The notes under the pieces are model-generated. The model searched no databases. It had not been told where the DNA came from and saw only the letters and a program-made list of their open reading frames with translations. Made by a program: the position numbers and the translations under genes. DNA of 64,000 nt from Actinokineospora xionganensis (GTDB taxonomy: Bacteria > Actinomycetota > Actinomycetes > Mycobacteriales > Pseudonocardiaceae). Of this stretch, positions 1 through 10,165 are shown one piece after another. The stretch's first letter is position 1. Every line of letters begins with the position of its first letter. Where the stretch lies: NCBI RefSeq assembly GCF_014323725.1, contig NZ_JABVED010000004.1, forward strand, positions 1-64,000. The letters run 5' to 3'.

Positions 1-147
1 GCCAAGAAGCGCCCCGCGGTCGTCAAGTACCAGGAAGTGTCCTCCGCGATCCAGGAAGCGGCCTACTCCGCGATGAGCGGACAGGCCACCAGCGCCGACG
101 CGCTGGCCGCGCTGCAGACGAAGCTGGAAGGCCTGACCAAGGGCTGA
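1..147 (+). CDS. ABC sugar-binding protein, C-terminal fragment
   Basis: This open frame enters from the window edge and ends at TGA 145-147; only the last 48 residues are visible. They have the look of the C-terminal helices of a CUT1 extracellular solute-binding protein (a run of Ala/Gln/Lys ending in LEGLTKG). The identity rests mainly on position: it lies directly upstream of a MalF/MalG-type permease pair on the same strand, the usual binding protein-permease-permease order. Substrate cannot be read here, but the downstream amylopullulanase suggests maltodextrins. Confidence 0.7.
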   Translation, partial: AKKRPAVVKYQEVSSAIQEAAYSAMSGQATSADALAALQTKLEGLTKG

Positions 148-156
148 GCAGGACCT

Positions 157-188
157 CGCCAGGGACCCGGTGCCCCGGGTCCCTGGCG
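157..188 (+). terminator. intercistronic hairpin after the binding-protein gene
   Basis: A perfect 14-bp inverted repeat (157-170 with 175-188, core AGGGACCC/GGGTCCCT) with a 4-nt loop starts 10 nt after the binding-protein stop. There is no T-run. In CUT1 operons such hairpins commonly reduce read-through or protect the 3' end, so that the binding protein is made in excess over the permeases. That role is inferred here. Confidence 0.6.
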
Positions 189-239
189 CCCTCCTGACAC
201 CGATCGTCCCTTTTCCCCGCCGCTGCCTGGAGATCCGCC

Positions 240-1211
240 ATGGCCACGCTCGTCGACGCCCCACCCCGACCCGAGTCGCCCGCTCCCCCGAAGACGCACC
301 GCAACGCCGGGGTGAACCGCCTGGCCGCGATGCTGGTGTCGCCGACCCTGCTCGTGCTCGGTCTGGTCGTCGCCTACCCGATCATCTCGGCGCTGCGGCT
401 GGCGTTCTACCAGCGCAACGACGGCATCGACCCCGAGACCGGGGTCCTGCAGACCGGTGACAAGTTCGTCGGGATCGACAACTTCACCGACATGTTCACC
501 GGCGCAACCGCCGACCGGTTCCTCAACGCCCTGTGGAACACCACGACGTTCACCGTCGTCGCCGTCACCCTCGAAGTGGTGCTGGGCGTCCTTATGGCTT
601 TGGTGATGCACAAGGCTTTCAAGGGCCGCGCCCTCGTCCGCGCCAGCATCCTGGTGCCCTGGGCCGTGCCGACCGCGATCGCCGGTCTGCTGTGGCGCTG
701 GATCTTCCAAGCCGACGGCGTCGCGAACGACCTGTTGCCGGGCGAGGCGGTCCTGTGGACCACCGACGGCATCCAGGCGTGGTTCGCCGTCATCATCGCC
801 GACACGTGGAAGACCGCGCCGTTCATCGGTCTGCTGGTTCTGGCCGGGTTGCAGGTGATCTCCAACGAGGTCTACGAAGCGGCCAAACTCGACGGCGCGT
901 CGCCGTGGAAGACCTTCTGGGCCATCACGCTGCCGCTGGTCCGGCCGACGCTGCTGGTCGCCGTGCTGTTCCGCATCCTCGACACCCTGCGGATGTTCGA
1001 CCTGCCGTACACGCTGATCGGGCCGGGGAAGAACGCGACCGACACAGTCACGATCCTGGCGTTCGAGGAAGCGGTGAAGTTCGGTAACTACGGTCCCGCC
1101 TCCGCCTACGCGGTGTTCCTGTTCCTCTACGTGGCGGTCGTCGCCTACGCGTTCGTCAAGCTGCTCGGCGCCGACGTCATCGGGGCCCGGACCGGAAGGA
1201 AGAGCCGATGA
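240..1211 (+). CDS. CUT1 sugar ABC transporter permease, MalF-like
   Basis: This 323-residue integral membrane protein is one half of the translocation channel of a binding-protein-dependent sugar importer. A polar N-terminal tail of about 30 residues precedes the first hydrophobic segment, and several more membrane segments follow. The EAA loop that docks the ATPase is visible (EAAKLDGASPWKTFWAITLP, around residue 218). The ATG at 240 was chosen because the frame is continuous from there and the preceding hairpin closes the upstream gene. It overlaps the next permease by 4 nt (ATGA), so the two are translationally coupled. No ATPase gene lies beside it; a shared MsmK-type ATPase, such as the one at 51.8 kb, could serve it. 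Confidence 0.93.
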   Translation: MATLVDAPPRPESPAPPKTHRNAGVNRLAAMLVSPTLLVLGLVVAYPIISALRLAFYQRNDGIDPETGVLQTGDKFVGIDNFTDMFTGATADRFLNALWNTTTFTVVAVTLEVVLGVLMALVMHKAFKGRALVRASILVPWAVPTAIAGLLWRWIFQADGVANDLLPGEAVLWTTDGIQAWFAVIIADTWKTAPFIGLLVLAGLQVISNEVYEAAKLDGASPWKTFWAITLPLVRPTLLVAVLFRILDTLRMFDLPYTLIGPGKNATDTVTILAFEEAVKFGNYGPASAYAVFLFLYVAVVAYAFVKLLGADVIGARTGRKSR

Positions 1212-2065
1212 CCGCCACCCTGGACCGCGCCCCCGTCCGGCACCGCAGCCGCTTCTGGTGGGCGCCGTACCTCGGCATCGCCGCCATCGTCGTGTACTGC
1301 CTGTCGCCGTTCTACTGGATGTTGGTGTCCAGTCTCCGGCGCACCAACGACATCTTCGACTCGTCTCCGATTCCCGCTCCGCTGTCCCTGGACTCCTACG
1401 AGGCGGCGTTCGCGGCCAACAACGGCTTCGTTCGCGCCCTGGGCAACAGTTTCCTGGTCGCCGGGGTCACCACCGTGCTGGTTCTGATCATCGGAACGCT
1501 CACGGCGTACGCGTTGGCCCGCCTGGACTTCCGCTTCAAGAATCTGGTCCTCGCGATCATCATCACCACCAGTATGTTCCCCGGCATCTCGCTGCTGGTA
1601 CCGCTGCTGGAGCTGTTCAGCAACATCGGCTGGATCAACACCTACCAGGCGATGATCGTGCCCAGCATGAGCTTCGCCCTGCCACTGGCGGTCTGGAACC
1701 TCACGGCCTTCTTCCGGCAGATGCCGATCGAACTGGAAGAAGCCGCCCAGATCGACGGCTGCACACCCGCGCAGGCCTTCCGCAAGGTCATCCTGCCGCT
1801 CGCCGCCCCTGGCGTGTTCACCACGGCGATCATCACCTTCATCGCCGCCTGGAACGAATTCATCATCGCGCTCTCGGTGGTCAACAAGAAAGACCTCAAG
1901 ACCGCGCCGGTCATCACCAGCCAGTTCACCGGCACCACGCAGTTCGACGCCCCCTTCGGCACCCAGATGGCCGCGGGCGTCATCGTGACCATCCCCCTGG
2001 TCATCCTCGTCCTGCTCTTCCAGCGCCGGATCGTCGCGGGTCTCACCGCGGGCGGGGTCAAGTAG
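1208..2065 (+). CDS. CUT1 sugar ABC transporter permease, MalG-like
   Basis: This is the second channel subunit of the same importer, 285 residues. After a short basic tail (PVRHRSRFWW) come six predicted membrane spans and the MalG-type EAA motif (EAAQIDGCTPAQAFRKVILP, around residue 180). The C-terminus (RRIVAGLTAGGVK) is typical of CUT1 MalG proteins. The start ATG sits inside the stop of the preceding gene. The amylopullulanase follows after 37 nt, so uptake and extracellular digestion of alpha-glucans are probably co-transcribed. Confidence 0.93.
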   Translation: MTATLDRAPVRHRSRFWWAPYLGIAAIVVYCLSPFYWMLVSSLRRTNDIFDSSPIPAPLSLDSYEAAFAANNGFVRALGNSFLVAGVTTVLVLIIGTLTAYALARLDFRFKNLVLAIIITTSMFPGISLLVPLLELFSNIGWINTYQAMIVPSMSFALPLAVWNLTAFFRQMPIELEEAAQIDGCTPAQAFRKVILPLAAPGVFTTAIITFIAAWNEFIIALSVVNKKDLKTAPVITSQFTGTTQFDAPFGTQMAAGVIVTIPLVILVLLFQRRIVAGLTAGGVK

Positions 2066-2102
2066 CTCAGCGACGCAGTTCCCTACCACCGAGGAGGTTG
2101 TG

Positions 2103-5100
2103 ATGGGTCGACGCGCGAAATCCTTTCTGGCCATCATCCTGGGCGCGGCGCTGGCCGTTCCCCTGCTGCCCCAACTCATGCCGGAGGCCGCGGCCGAACC
2201 GACCGGCCGACTCGCGGTCGGCGAGGTCGTGGACGTCGCCCCCGGTGTCCGGTCGGGCGACAAGAAGCTGGCCAAGGACGCGTTGCGCGACGACCTGTCG
2301 GGCGAGCGGTTCTACTTCGTCATGCCGGACCGGTTCGCCAACGGTGACCCCGGCAACGACCGGGGCGGGTCGGCCGAGACCGACCGGCTCAAGACCGGGT
2401 TCGACCCGGCGGACAAGAGTTTCTACCACGGCGGCGACTTACCCGGCCTACGGTCCAAACTGGACTACCTCAAGGGCATGGGGATCACGGCGATCTGGAT
2501 GACGCCGATGTTCGCCAACCGGTGGGTGCAGGGCAGCGGAGACGACATCTCCGCCGGCTACCACGGCTACTGGACCACCGACTTCACCCGGCTCGACCCG
2601 CACTTCGGCACCACCGCCGATATGCAGGCGGTCATCGCGGACGCGCACGCCAAGGACATGAAGGTCTTCTTCGACATCGTCGCGAACCACACCGCCGACG
2701 TGATCGACTACGCCGAGGGCAAATACGAGTACCTGAGCACCGGCGCGCAGCCATACCTCGACGCGCAGGGCGACGTCGTCGACATCAAGGCCGCGGCGGG
2801 CAAGCCGGACTTCCCCGCCCTGGAACCGAGATCGTCGTTCCCGTACACGCCGGTCTTCCGCTCGCCCGGCGACGCGAACGCGAAGACCCCGTCCTGGCTC
2901 AACGATCCCGCGCTCTACCACAACCGCGGTGATTCGACGTTCAGCGGCGAGTCCAACGAGTACGGCGACTTCTTCGGCCTCGACGACCTGATGACGGAGC
3001 ACCCGAAGGTCGTCAAGGGCATGCAGGACATCTTCACCACGTGGATCGACACCCTCGGCATCGACGGGTACCGGGTGGACACGGTCAAGCACGTGAACAT
3101 GGAGTTCTGGCAGGCCCTCGCACCCCACGTGAAGGCGTACGCGGCCGCCAAGGGCAAGAAGGACTTCTTCGTCTTCGGTGAGGTGTTCAGCTCCGACACG
3201 GCGCTGACCTCGTCCTACACGACCACCGGCCGCATGCAGGCCACCTTGGACTTCCCGTTCCAGAGCGGCGCGCTGGACTACCTGTCCGGCAAGGGTTCCG
3301 GCCGACTGGCCGAGGTGCTGCTCGCCGACGACCAGTACACCGACGCCGACTCCAACGCCGCGTCGCTGCCGACGTTCCTCGGCAACCACGACATGGGCCG
3401 GATGGCCTGGATGCTCCGGCAGGAACGTCCCGGTGTCACCGAGGACGAGCTGCTCAAGCGGCTCAAGTTGGGCAACACGCTGATGTACCTGTGGCGCGGC
3501 AACCCGGTCGTCTACTACGGCGACGAGCAGGGTTTCGCGGGCGGTGGCGGCGACAAGCTGGCCCGGCAGGACATGTTCGCGAGCAAGACGCCGGAGTTCA
3601 CCGCCGAGAAGTTCGTCGGCAGCGACCGCACGGGCGCTCAGGACAACTTCGTGACCACGCATCCGCTGTACCGCCAGCTCGCCGACCTCGCGTCCTTTGT
3701 AGACCGCGATCCGGTGTGGGCCGACGGCAACCAGGTTCTCCGGCTGGCCGAGGGCGACACGCTGGCGTTCAGCCGGATCACTCAGCGGGACCAGCGCGAG
3801 TACGTCGTCGTGGCCAACGCGGGCGCGGCGGCGAGCACCGTCGACGTGCCGGTCGGCGCTCCCGGGCGCAAGTTCCGGACCGAACTGCCCACGCGCGGCG
3901 ATGGTCCGACGAGCGGTCAGGACGGCAAGGTCCGGGTGAGCGTTCCCGCGTTCTCCGCCGTGGTGCTGGCCTCGACCGAGCGGCTGCCCGCGGCGGCGCC
4001 GACACCCACGTTGGTGGCTCCCGCAGCAGGCACCGTGCTCGATGACCGGGTCGAGGTGCGTGCCGACGGCGTCACCTCGCCGTTCGCGCAGGCCACGTTC
4101 GCCGCGCGGGTCGAGGGGGCGAGCGACTGGACCGTGCTCGGCACCGACGACTCGGCGCCCTACCGGGTGTTCGCCGACGTCTCCAAGCTCGATGGGGCGG
4201 CGGTCGGCAAGAAGGTCGAGTTCCGCGTCGTGGCCAAGGACGGCGCGGGCACGCTCGGTGCGGACGGCACGGCCATCAAGCTGGCCGCCGCTCCCCCGCG
4301 ACCTGGCGGGCCGGGTGGCCAGAGCCCGGATTGGCTGGTCGTGCACTACAACCGTCCTGCCGGCGACTACACGGGCTGGGGCCTGCACGTCTGGGGCGAC
4401 GTCGAGACGCCGACTGACTGGAGCAACCCGCTGCCCTTCGCCGGTGAGACGCCGTATGGCCGCTTCGCCTGGGTGAAGCTCAAGCCGGGGGCGACGCAGG
4501 TCGGGTTCATCACGCACAAGGGTGACGAGAAGGACGGCGGCGACCGGTTCGCCGCGCCCGCCGCGACCCCGCAGGTGTGGCTCAAGCAGGGGCAGGACAC
4601 GCGGTATCCGAGCGAGGTGGCGGCCACCGGCAAGGCGACCGTGCACTTCCAGCGTCCCTCCGGCGACTACAACGGCCTCGCGGTGCGGGTGCCGGGCCAG
4701 GCCGACGTGCCGCTGTCCGGACGCGACACCTTCGGGGCGGTGGCGGAGATCCCAGCCATGGCGACGCCGCTGGACTTCGCCGTGGTGAACGGGTCGAGCA
4801 CGGTCATGTCGGGCAAGCTCACAGGTGCGGCAGGGTGGGTGCGCGAGGGGTCATCCACCGTCCACCAGAGCCTGGCCGCCGCCGAGAACCGCGCGGTGAT
4901 CCACTACTCGCGGCCGGATGGCGACTACACCGACTGGGTGCTCTACCACTGGACCGGCTCGCTGGAGCCGAGCCCGGGCTGGACCCAGTCGCGGCCCGCC
5001 GACGGGCGCGACGGGTTCGGGATCTACTGGTCGGTGCCGCTCGCTGCGGGCGCGGCCGGGCTGAGCCACATCATCCACAAGGGCGACACGAAGGACCCGG

Positions 5101-7817
5101 GCAGCGACCAGTTCCTCGACGTCGGCGGCACCGGGCACGAGGTGTGGTTCCTCTCCGGCTCCGCGCGCGCCGACGGCTCGGCGAACTACGTGCTGCCGCC
5201 GTCGACCGCTCCGGCCGCGGACGTGGACCTGGCCAAGGCGAAGGCGATCTGGGTCAGCCGCGACAAGCTGGTCTGGGACATCCCCGCGGTCGCCACCGAC
5301 GGCTACCAGGTGCGCTACGACGCCGACGGCCGGATCACCGTGCTCGACGGGCAGGTCCAGGGCGGCAAGGTGCTGCGGCTGCAGCCGAGCGGCGCGTTGG
5401 CAGGCGACCTGGCGGCGAAGTTCCCACACCTCGCGGGAAAGCCGACGTTCCAGGTCCGCGCGGCCGACACCGGCCGGATCGACGAGGCGCTGCGGGCACA
5501 GCAGGCCGCCGTCCACCTCGACGCGAGCGGCGCTGTCCGGCACGCCACAGGAACCCAACTCGCCGGCGCGCTGGACGACCGGTACGGCACGGAGGCGACG
5601 AAGCACAGCTACCGGCCCGGTTTCTCCGGCGACCAGGTTTCGACCCGGCTGTGGGCGCCGACCGCGCGCTCGGTGAGGCTTCGGCTGTTCGGCACCACGG
5701 CACCCGCGCGCGACGCGCAGCCTTCTCAGGTCGTCGACCTGGTCCGCGACGACCTGACGGGGTCGTGGTCGGGCAGTGGGGCTTGGCGGGACCGGTACTA
5801 CCAGTTCGAGGTGGCCGGCTGGTCGGTGCCGGAGAACAAGTTCCGCACCGTTGTGGTCACCGACCCGTATTCGGTGGCGCTGTCGGTGGATTCGACGCAC
5901 TCGCAGTTCGCCGACCTCGGCGGCGCGAGCGCGAAGCCCGCGGGCTGGGACCAGCAGGTGGCGCGCGGGCTCGGTGGGGACCCGACCGAGCACGGCATCA
6001 CAGAACTGCACGTGCGTGATTTCTCGATCTCCGACAACACCGTTCCGGAGGGCGAGCGCGGTACGTACCGCGCGTTCACCCATCGGGATTCGGTCGGGAT
6101 GAAGCACCTGAAGTCGTTGGCGGAGGCCGGGATGGACACCGTGCACCTGCTGCCGACGTTCGACATCGCCAGCATCCCGGAGCGCCGCGCCGACCAGCAG
6201 CGACCCGAGTGCGACCTGGCGTCGATGCCCGCCGACTCGCCGCGGCAGCAGGAGTGCACCAGTGCCGCCGCGGCCCGCGACGGGTTCAACTGGGGCTACG
6301 ACCCGCTGCACTACGACGTCCCGGAGGGCTCCTACGCCACCGACGACGCCCAGTCCGGCCCGGCGCGCGCCCGGCAGTACCGCGAGATGGTGCAGTCGCT
6401 GCACGACAACGGGAACAAGGTCGTGGTGGACGTGGTCTACAACCACACCACAGCCTCCGGCGACGCGGCGAACTCCGTGCTCGACAAGGTCGTCCCCGGC
6501 TACTACCAGCGGCTCGGCCTCGACGGCGCGGTCGCGAACTCCACCTGCTGCGCCAACACGGCCACCGAGAACGCGATGATGGGCAAGCTCGTCGTCGACT
6601 CGGTCGTGCACTGGGCGCGGACGTACAAGGTGGACGGTTTCCGGTTCGACCTGATGGGCCACCATCCGAAGTCGAACATCCTGGCGGCACGGGCGGCGCT
6701 GGACGCGCTGACCGTGGACAAGGACGGTGTGGACGGCCGCGACATCCGGATCTATGGAGAAGGCTGGGACTTCGGCGAGGTCGCGGGCAACGCCCGGTTC
6801 ATCCAGGCCACGCAGCCCAATATGGCGGGGACCGGCATCGCCACGTTCAGCGACCGCCAACGCGACGCAATGCGCGGCGGGGGTCCGTTCGACGAGGACC
6901 CACGGGTGCAGGGTCTGGCCTCCGGTCTGGCCGGAGACCCCAACGGTTCCCCGGCCAACGGCGACACCGCGGCACGGTTGGTGAACTACACGGACCTGGT
7001 GAAGCTCGGCATGGCGGGCAACCTGGCCGACTTCCGCTTCCGCTCCACGGCGGGCGCGGAGGTCCGAGGCCGGGATGTCTCCTACAACGGCTCCCCCGCC
7101 GGCTACACGGCCGCTCCGGGAGAGGTCATCGCCTACTCCGACGCCCACGACAACGAGACGCTCTTCGACGCTTTGGCTTTGAAGCTGCCTACCGGCACGT
7201 CGATGGCCGACCGAGTCCGAATGCAGAAGATCGCCCACGCGCCGGTGCTGCTCGGCCAGGGCCAACCCTTCATGCTGGCGGGCAGCGAGTTCCTTCGCTC
7301 GAAGTCCCTGGACCGCAACAGCTACGACTCCGGCGACTGGTTCAACCTGTACGACCCGTCGCTGCGGGACAACGGGTTCGGCCGGGGCCTGCCACCGGCG
7401 GCCGACAACCAGGCGAAGTGGCCGTACATGGGTCCGGTCCTGGCCACCGCGACGGTCAGGCCGACATCGGTGGATATGCGCCGGGCCGTGGACGACACGC
7501 TTGAGATGCTGCGGATCCGGCAGTCGTCACCGTTGTTCACCCTGGCCGACGCCGGTGCGGTGCAGGAGAAGCTGTCGTTCCCGGCCGCCGAGTCCGGGCT
7601 GGTCGTCGCGTACTTGGACGACACGGTCGGCGCGGATGTCGATCCTGGGCGGCGTGGGTTGTTGGTTGTGGTGAACCCGTTCCCCGGTGAGAAGACGGTG
7701 TCGGCGCCTGGGACTGAGTGGACGGCACATCCGCTGAGTGCGGACGCCTCGCGCGCCGCGATCGGTGATGGTTCGGTGACTGTGCCGGGTCGGTCCGTGG
7801 TGGTCCTGTCCAGGTAG
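2103..7817 (+). CDS. pulA: secreted amylopullulanase with two GH13 catalytic domains
   Basis: A very large secreted enzyme (1904 residues) predicted to cut both alpha-1,4 and alpha-1,6 links of starch, glycogen or pullulan. A signal peptide (about residues 1-33) precedes a first GH13 amylase domain with FDIVANHT (about 189), GYRVDTVKH (about 320, nucleophile Asp), FGEVF (about 358, acid Glu) and GNHD (about 428). Three pullulanase-associated CBM41/PUD-like repeats follow, each with a [14 protein letters not shown] motif (about 746, 847 and 933). A CBM48-like module (about 1176) leads to a second, pullulanase-type GH13 domain with NWGYDP (about 1397), VVDVVYNHT (1443), DGFRFDLMG (1513), YGEGWDFGE (1551) and DAHDNE (1680). 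Both catalytic sets look intact. The ATG at 2103 is preferred over GTG 2100 because GAGGAGG (2091-2097) is better spaced for it. Products would be imported by the two permeases upstream. Confidence 0.95.
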   Translation: MGRRAKSFLAIILGAALAVPLLPQLMPEAAAEPTGRLAVGEVVDVAPGVRSGDKKLAKDALRDDLSGERFYFVMPDRFANGDPGNDRGGSAETDRLKTGFDPADKSFYHGGDLPGLRSKLDYLKGMGITAIWMTPMFANRWVQGSGDDISAGYHGYWTTDFTRLDPHFGTTADMQAVIADAHAKDMKVFFDIVANHTADVIDYAEGKYEYLSTGAQPYLDAQGDVVDIKAAAGKPDFPALEPRSSFPYTPVFRSPGDANAKTPSWLNDPALYHNRGDSTFSGESNEYGDFFGLDDLMTEHPKVVKGMQDIFTTWIDTLGIDGYRVDTVKHVNMEFWQALAPHVKAYAAAKGKKDFFVFGEVFSSDTALTSSYTTTGRMQATLDFPFQSGALDYLSGKGSGRLAEVLLADDQYTDADSNAASLPTFLGNHDMGRMAWMLRQERPGVTEDELLKRLKLGNTLMYLWRGNPVVYYGDEQGFAGGGGDKLARQDMFASKTPEFTAEKFVGSDRTGAQDNFVTTHPLYRQLADLASFVDRDPVWADGNQVLRLAEGDTLAFSRITQRDQREYVVVANAGAAASTVDVPVGAPGRKFRTELPTRGDGPTSGQDGKVRVSVPAFSAVVLASTERLPAAAPTPTLVAPAAGTVLDDRVEVRADGVTSPFAQATFAARVEGASDWTVLGTDDSAPYRVFADVSKLDGAAVGKKVEFRVVAKDGAGTLGADGTAIKLAAAPPRPGGPGGQSPDWLVVHYNRPAGDYTGWGLHVWGDVETPTDWSNPLPFAGETPYGRFAWVKLKPGATQVGFITHKGDEKDGGDRFAAPAATPQVWLKQGQDTRYPSEVAATGKATVHFQRPSGDYNGLAVRVPGQADVPLSGRDTFGAVAEIPAMATPLDFAVVNGSSTVMSGKLTGAAGWVREGSSTVHQSLAAAENRAVIHYSRPDGDYTDWVLYHWTGSLEPSPGWTQSRPADGRDGFGIYWSVPLAAGAAGLSHIIHKGDTKDPGSDQFLDVGGTGHEVWFLSGSARADGSANYVLPPSTAPAADVDLAKAKAIWVSRDKLVWDIPAVATDGYQVRYDADGRITVLDGQVQGGKVLRLQPSGALAGDLAAKFPHLAGKPTFQVRAADTGRIDEALRAQQAAVHLDASGAVRHATGTQLAGALDDRYGTEATKHSYRPGFSGDQVSTRLWAPTARSVRLRLFGTTAPARDAQPSQVVDLVRDDLTGSWSGSGAWRDRYYQFEVAGWSVPENKFRTVVVTDPYSVALSVDSTHSQFADLGGASAKPAGWDQQVARGLGGDPTEHGITELHVRDFSISDNTVPEGERGTYRAFTHRDSVGMKHLKSLAEAGMDTVHLLPTFDIASIPERRADQQRPECDLASMPADSPRQQECTSAAAARDGFNWGYDPLHYDVPEGSYATDDAQSGPARARQYREMVQSLHDNGNKVVVDVVYNHTTASGDAANSVLDKVVPGYYQRLGLDGAVANSTCCANTATENAMMGKLVVDSVVHWARTYKVDGFRFDLMGHHPKSNILAARAALDALTVDKDGVDGRDIRIYGEGWDFGEVAGNARFIQATQPNMAGTGIATFSDRQRDAMRGGGPFDEDPRVQGLASGLAGDPNGSPANGDTAARLVNYTDLVKLGMAGNLADFRFRSTAGAEVRGRDVSYNGSPAGYTAAPGEVIAYSDAHDNETLFDALALKLPTGTSMADRVRMQKIAHAPVLLGQGQPFMLAGSEFLRSKSLDRNSYDSGDWFNLYDPSLRDNGFGRGLPPAADNQAKWPYMGPVLATATVRPTSVDMRRAVDDTLEMLRIRQSSPLFTLADAGAVQEKLSFPAAESGLVVAYLDDTVGADVDPGRRGLLVVVNPFPGEKTVSAPGTEWTAHPLSADASRAAIGDGSVTVPGRSVVVLSR

Positions 7818-7826
7818 TCCCTCGGT

Positions 7827-7867
7827 GGCGCCAGCCTCACAGCACCGCGTGCTGTGAGGCAGGCGCC
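7827..7867. terminator. bidirectional terminator hairpin
   Basis: A perfect 12-bp stem (GCCTCACAGCAC with GTGCTGTGAGGC) closes a 3-nt loop. It is extended by flanking GGCGCC palindromes across an A-A mismatch. It lies between the convergent amylopullulanase and YjbR-type genes and can serve both. Confidence 0.8.
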
Positions 7868-7933
7868 GCCCCATCGGATGCCCGAGCTCTGCCTGCCATA
7901 TAGCGACTGCCGCACCGAGGTGTCAGGCAGGGC

Positions 7934-8353
7934 CTAGTCAGCCGGGCGCGGCCGCTCCACCCTGGCCGCCAGCATCTTCGGCGCCATGATGCAGAAGCTC
8001 TCCGTCAACAGCTCCTCGACCTCGCCCCAGTCCGGGTCCGCCGAAAGCACGATGCCGAGAGCATTCCCAGCCCAGTCCGGCTTGAAGAACGGATGCCCCA
8101 TCGCGCGCAGCGCATCGATCTCCGGGAGCGGGGCACGGAACGTCATCACCGTCACCGGACCTGCATCGGCCGCCGCCCGGGCGTACGCGGGCGGATGCCC
8201 CGACGCGATCGTGACCACGTGCGCGAACGTCCGCTTGCGCACCCGCCACCGCGTCCCCGCCCACGCGGGCTCCTCATACGCGTCGGGCAGCGCGAGGCAC
8301 ACCGCCCTGAGTTCGGCGAGGATCGCCTCCGGCACGTCGGCATAGTCGGGCAT
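7934..8353 (-). CDS. MmcQ/YjbR family protein
   Basis: A 139-residue cytosolic protein of the YjbR/MmcQ fold. Visible family features are the N-terminal helix pair ending in LPDAYEEPAW, the strand with WRVRKRTFAHV, and the C-terminal helix region with FFKPDWAG and LLTESFCIMAPKML. These proteins have a double-wing DNA-binding-like fold but no firmly established biochemical role. The gene is convergent with the amylopullulanase and separated from the ABC genes to its right by about 50 nt. It is probably its own transcription unit. Confidence 0.8.
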   Translation of the reverse strand: MPDYADVPEAILAELRAVCLALPDAYEEPAWAGTRWRVRKRTFAHVVTIASGHPPAYARAAADAGPVTVMTFRAPLPEIDALRAMGHPFFKPDWAGNALGIVLSADPDWGEVEELLTESFCIMAPKMLAARVERPRPAD

Positions 8354-8401
8354 GTCCGGAAACTACCGCCGACCACCGACATTTGCTGTCCACCGAGGCG
8401 G

Positions 8402-9103
8402 CTATGCCCGGGGGTCCCACCGGAAGTACCGCCGCCCCACCGCGACCGTCGCAACCGTCCACACGGCCATCGCGCCCAGCGGCCCCCAGGCGGACCCGCC
8501 CTCGAAGCCTGCCCGCACCAGCGCCGCGGTCGCACCACCGGGAGCGGCCAGCATCAACGGGGTCACGGTCGGCGACGACAGTGCCCACATCGCACCCCCG
8601 AAAGTCGCCGCGAACAGCGGTGTCGTGGTGAGCTGGGCGGTCTCGGCGGTCGTGGTGAACGACGCCGTGGCCAACGCCGCTCCCGCCGCCACAACCGTCC
8701 CACCGACGATCCCTGCCGCCAAGGCCAACAGGTCACGTGGCATCGGCGCGTCCGCGATCACCGCGATCGTGGGCAGCAGCGCCCCCTGGACCAGTCCCAG
8801 CACCACCATCGGCGCCATGACCCCCGCCAGGATCACCGGCTCGGACGCCTCGCCGCCGCGCAGCCGCTTGAGGGAGAGATCCTGGCGGCGGGCGACGAGC
8901 GCGGTGGTCGCGCTGATGTAGACGGTGAGGCCGTGCACGACCAGCAGCTGCATCGTGATCGACCCGGCCCAGTCGCCACCGCCGCGCGTCAGCGCGAAGC
9001 CCACGCCGATGGCCAGCGGCATCGCCAACCCGAGTGCGGCGGCGGTCTTGTTACGCAGCAGCAGGACCAGTTCGACCCTGGCCAGCACGGCGACGCGGTT
9101 CAT
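8402..9103 (-). CDS. ABC-2 type exporter permease
   Basis: A 233-residue membrane protein starting at the ATG whose last bases overlap the stop of the ATPase gene (ATGA at 9100-9103). It opens with a short cytosolic segment (NRVAVLARVELVLLLRNK) followed by about six hydrophobic segments, the usual ABC-2 permease pattern. An open frame continues upstream to 9511 in the same phase, but that stretch lies inside the ATPase gene and is not part of this protein. With the ATPase it would form a homodimeric exporter of unknown substrate, regulated by the adjacent two-component system. Confidence 0.85.
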   Translation of the reverse strand: MNRVAVLARVELVLLLRNKTAAALGLAMPLAIGVGFALTRGGGDWAGSITMQLLVVHGLTVYISATTALVARRQDLSLKRLRGGEASEPVILAGVMAPMVVLGLVQGALLPTIAVIADAPMPRDLLALAAGIVGGTVVAAGAALATASFTTTAETAQLTTTPLFAATFGGAMWALSSPTVTPLMLAAPGGATAALVRAGFEGGSAWGPLGAMAVWTVATVAVGRRYFRWDPRA

Positions 9104-10020
9104 GCCGCCACCGCCGCGTGGTGCGAGACGCCGTGGAAGACGTCGGCCAGCGAGGCGTGGTGGGCACGCAGCCTGCCGAGTTGGATGCCGTGGTCGGAGG
9201 CCCAGCGGAGCACCACCGCCAGGTCGTCCTGCAGCACCCGGGTGCGGATCTCGATCCGGCCCTTGCGGAACGCGTCGGGGTCGATTCGGCCCGCGACGCC
9301 GGGCAGACCCGGGAACGCGACACCGTCGGGTCGGGTGAAGCAGATCCGCGACGCCTCCCGTTCCAGGACGTCCACCAGGGAGCCGGACACCTCGATGCGG
9401 CCCTCGTGCATGATCGCGATGCGGTGGGCCAGGTTCTCCGCCTCCTCCAGGTAGTGCGTGGTGAGCACGATCGACGTGCCGTGGGCGAGCAGGTCGCGCA
9501 GGATCCGCCACGTGCGCGCGCGGGACTCCGGGTCCAGGCCGGTGGTCGGCTCGTCAAGGAACAGCACGTCCGGCCTGCCGAGGGTGGCCAGGGCGAGGTC
9601 CAGCCGCCGGCGCTCGCCGCCGGAGAGCGCCTTGACGCGCACGTCGCGGCGGTGCGACAAGTCGACCATGGCCAGCGACTCGTCCACTTGGGACGGACGG
9701 CTGGTGAGGCCGCGCCACAGGGTCACCGCCTCGCGGACGGTCAGGTCGCCCGGAAACCCCGACTCCTGCAGCATCACCCCGGTCCGCGGCCGCACCCGGG
9801 CCCGGTCCGCGGCGGGGTCGAGACCGAGCACGCGCACGCTGCCCGCGCTCGGCGTGCGCAGGCCTTCGAGGACTTCCATGGTGGTGGTCTTGCCCGCGCC
9901 ATTGGTGCCGAGCAGGGCGAACAACTCCCCCGGCTGGACGACGAAGTCGATGCCGCGCACGGCCTCGAACCCGCCGTAGCGGCAGCGCAGCCCGACCACA
10001 TCGATGACTGGCTCATTCAT
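9100..10020 (-). CDS. ABC exporter ATP-binding protein
   Basis: A 306-residue ATPase of the DrrA/CcmA type. Walker A (LLGTNGAGKTTT), signature (LSGGERRRLDLA), Walker B (VLFLDEPTTGLDP) and the switch His (LTTHYLEEAE) are all present. About 90 extra residues follow the core, as in drug-exporter ATPases. It is the first gene of a two-gene operon and is divergent from a histidine kinase. This ABC-2 plus DesKR-type arrangement is common in actinomycetes, where the kinase usually senses an envelope or drug signal. Confidence 0.92.
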   Translation of the reverse strand: MNEPVIDVVGLRCRYGGFEAVRGIDFVVQPGELFALLGTNGAGKTTTMEVLEGLRTPSAGSVRVLGLDPAADRARVRPRTGVMLQESGFPGDLTVREAVTLWRGLTSRPSQVDESLAMVDLSHRRDVRVKALSGGERRRLDLALATLGRPDVLFLDEPTTGLDPESRARTWRILRDLLAHGTSIVLTTHYLEEAENLAHRIAIMHEGRIEVSGSLVDVLEREASRICFTRPDGVAFPGLPGVAGRIDPDAFRKGRIEIRTRVLQDDLAVVLRWASDHGIQLGRLRAHHASLADVFHGVSHHAAVAA

Positions 10021-10099
10021 GGGTCAAGCGTCGCGGGCCGGCATCGGAGCCGGTAGGCGCGAAGATCACTCGTGGTCGGTGGGAACGCCGGTCCTCCCG

Positions 10100-10111
10100 T
10101 GACAAATGTCA
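10100..10111. promoter_or_regulatory. palindromic operator candidate
   Basis: The palindrome TGACAAATGTCA (TGACA-AA-TGTCA) lies in the 145-nt divergent region between the exporter and the kinase; a related half-site, CTGAC, follows 5 nt later. It is a good candidate binding site for the response regulator at 11287, controlling the exporter and possibly its own operon. Confidence 0.5.
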
Positions 10112-10165
10112 GGTTCCTGACCGATGCCGGCGCCGGACGGGCCGTGACCGCCGTACATTCTGCTG

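Noticed and set aside
2448-7265. Minus-strand open frames of 732 and 804 codons inside the amylopullulanase
   Set aside because: They are antisense to a protein with complete catalytic motifs and give low-complexity Arg/Val/Gly/His-rich products.
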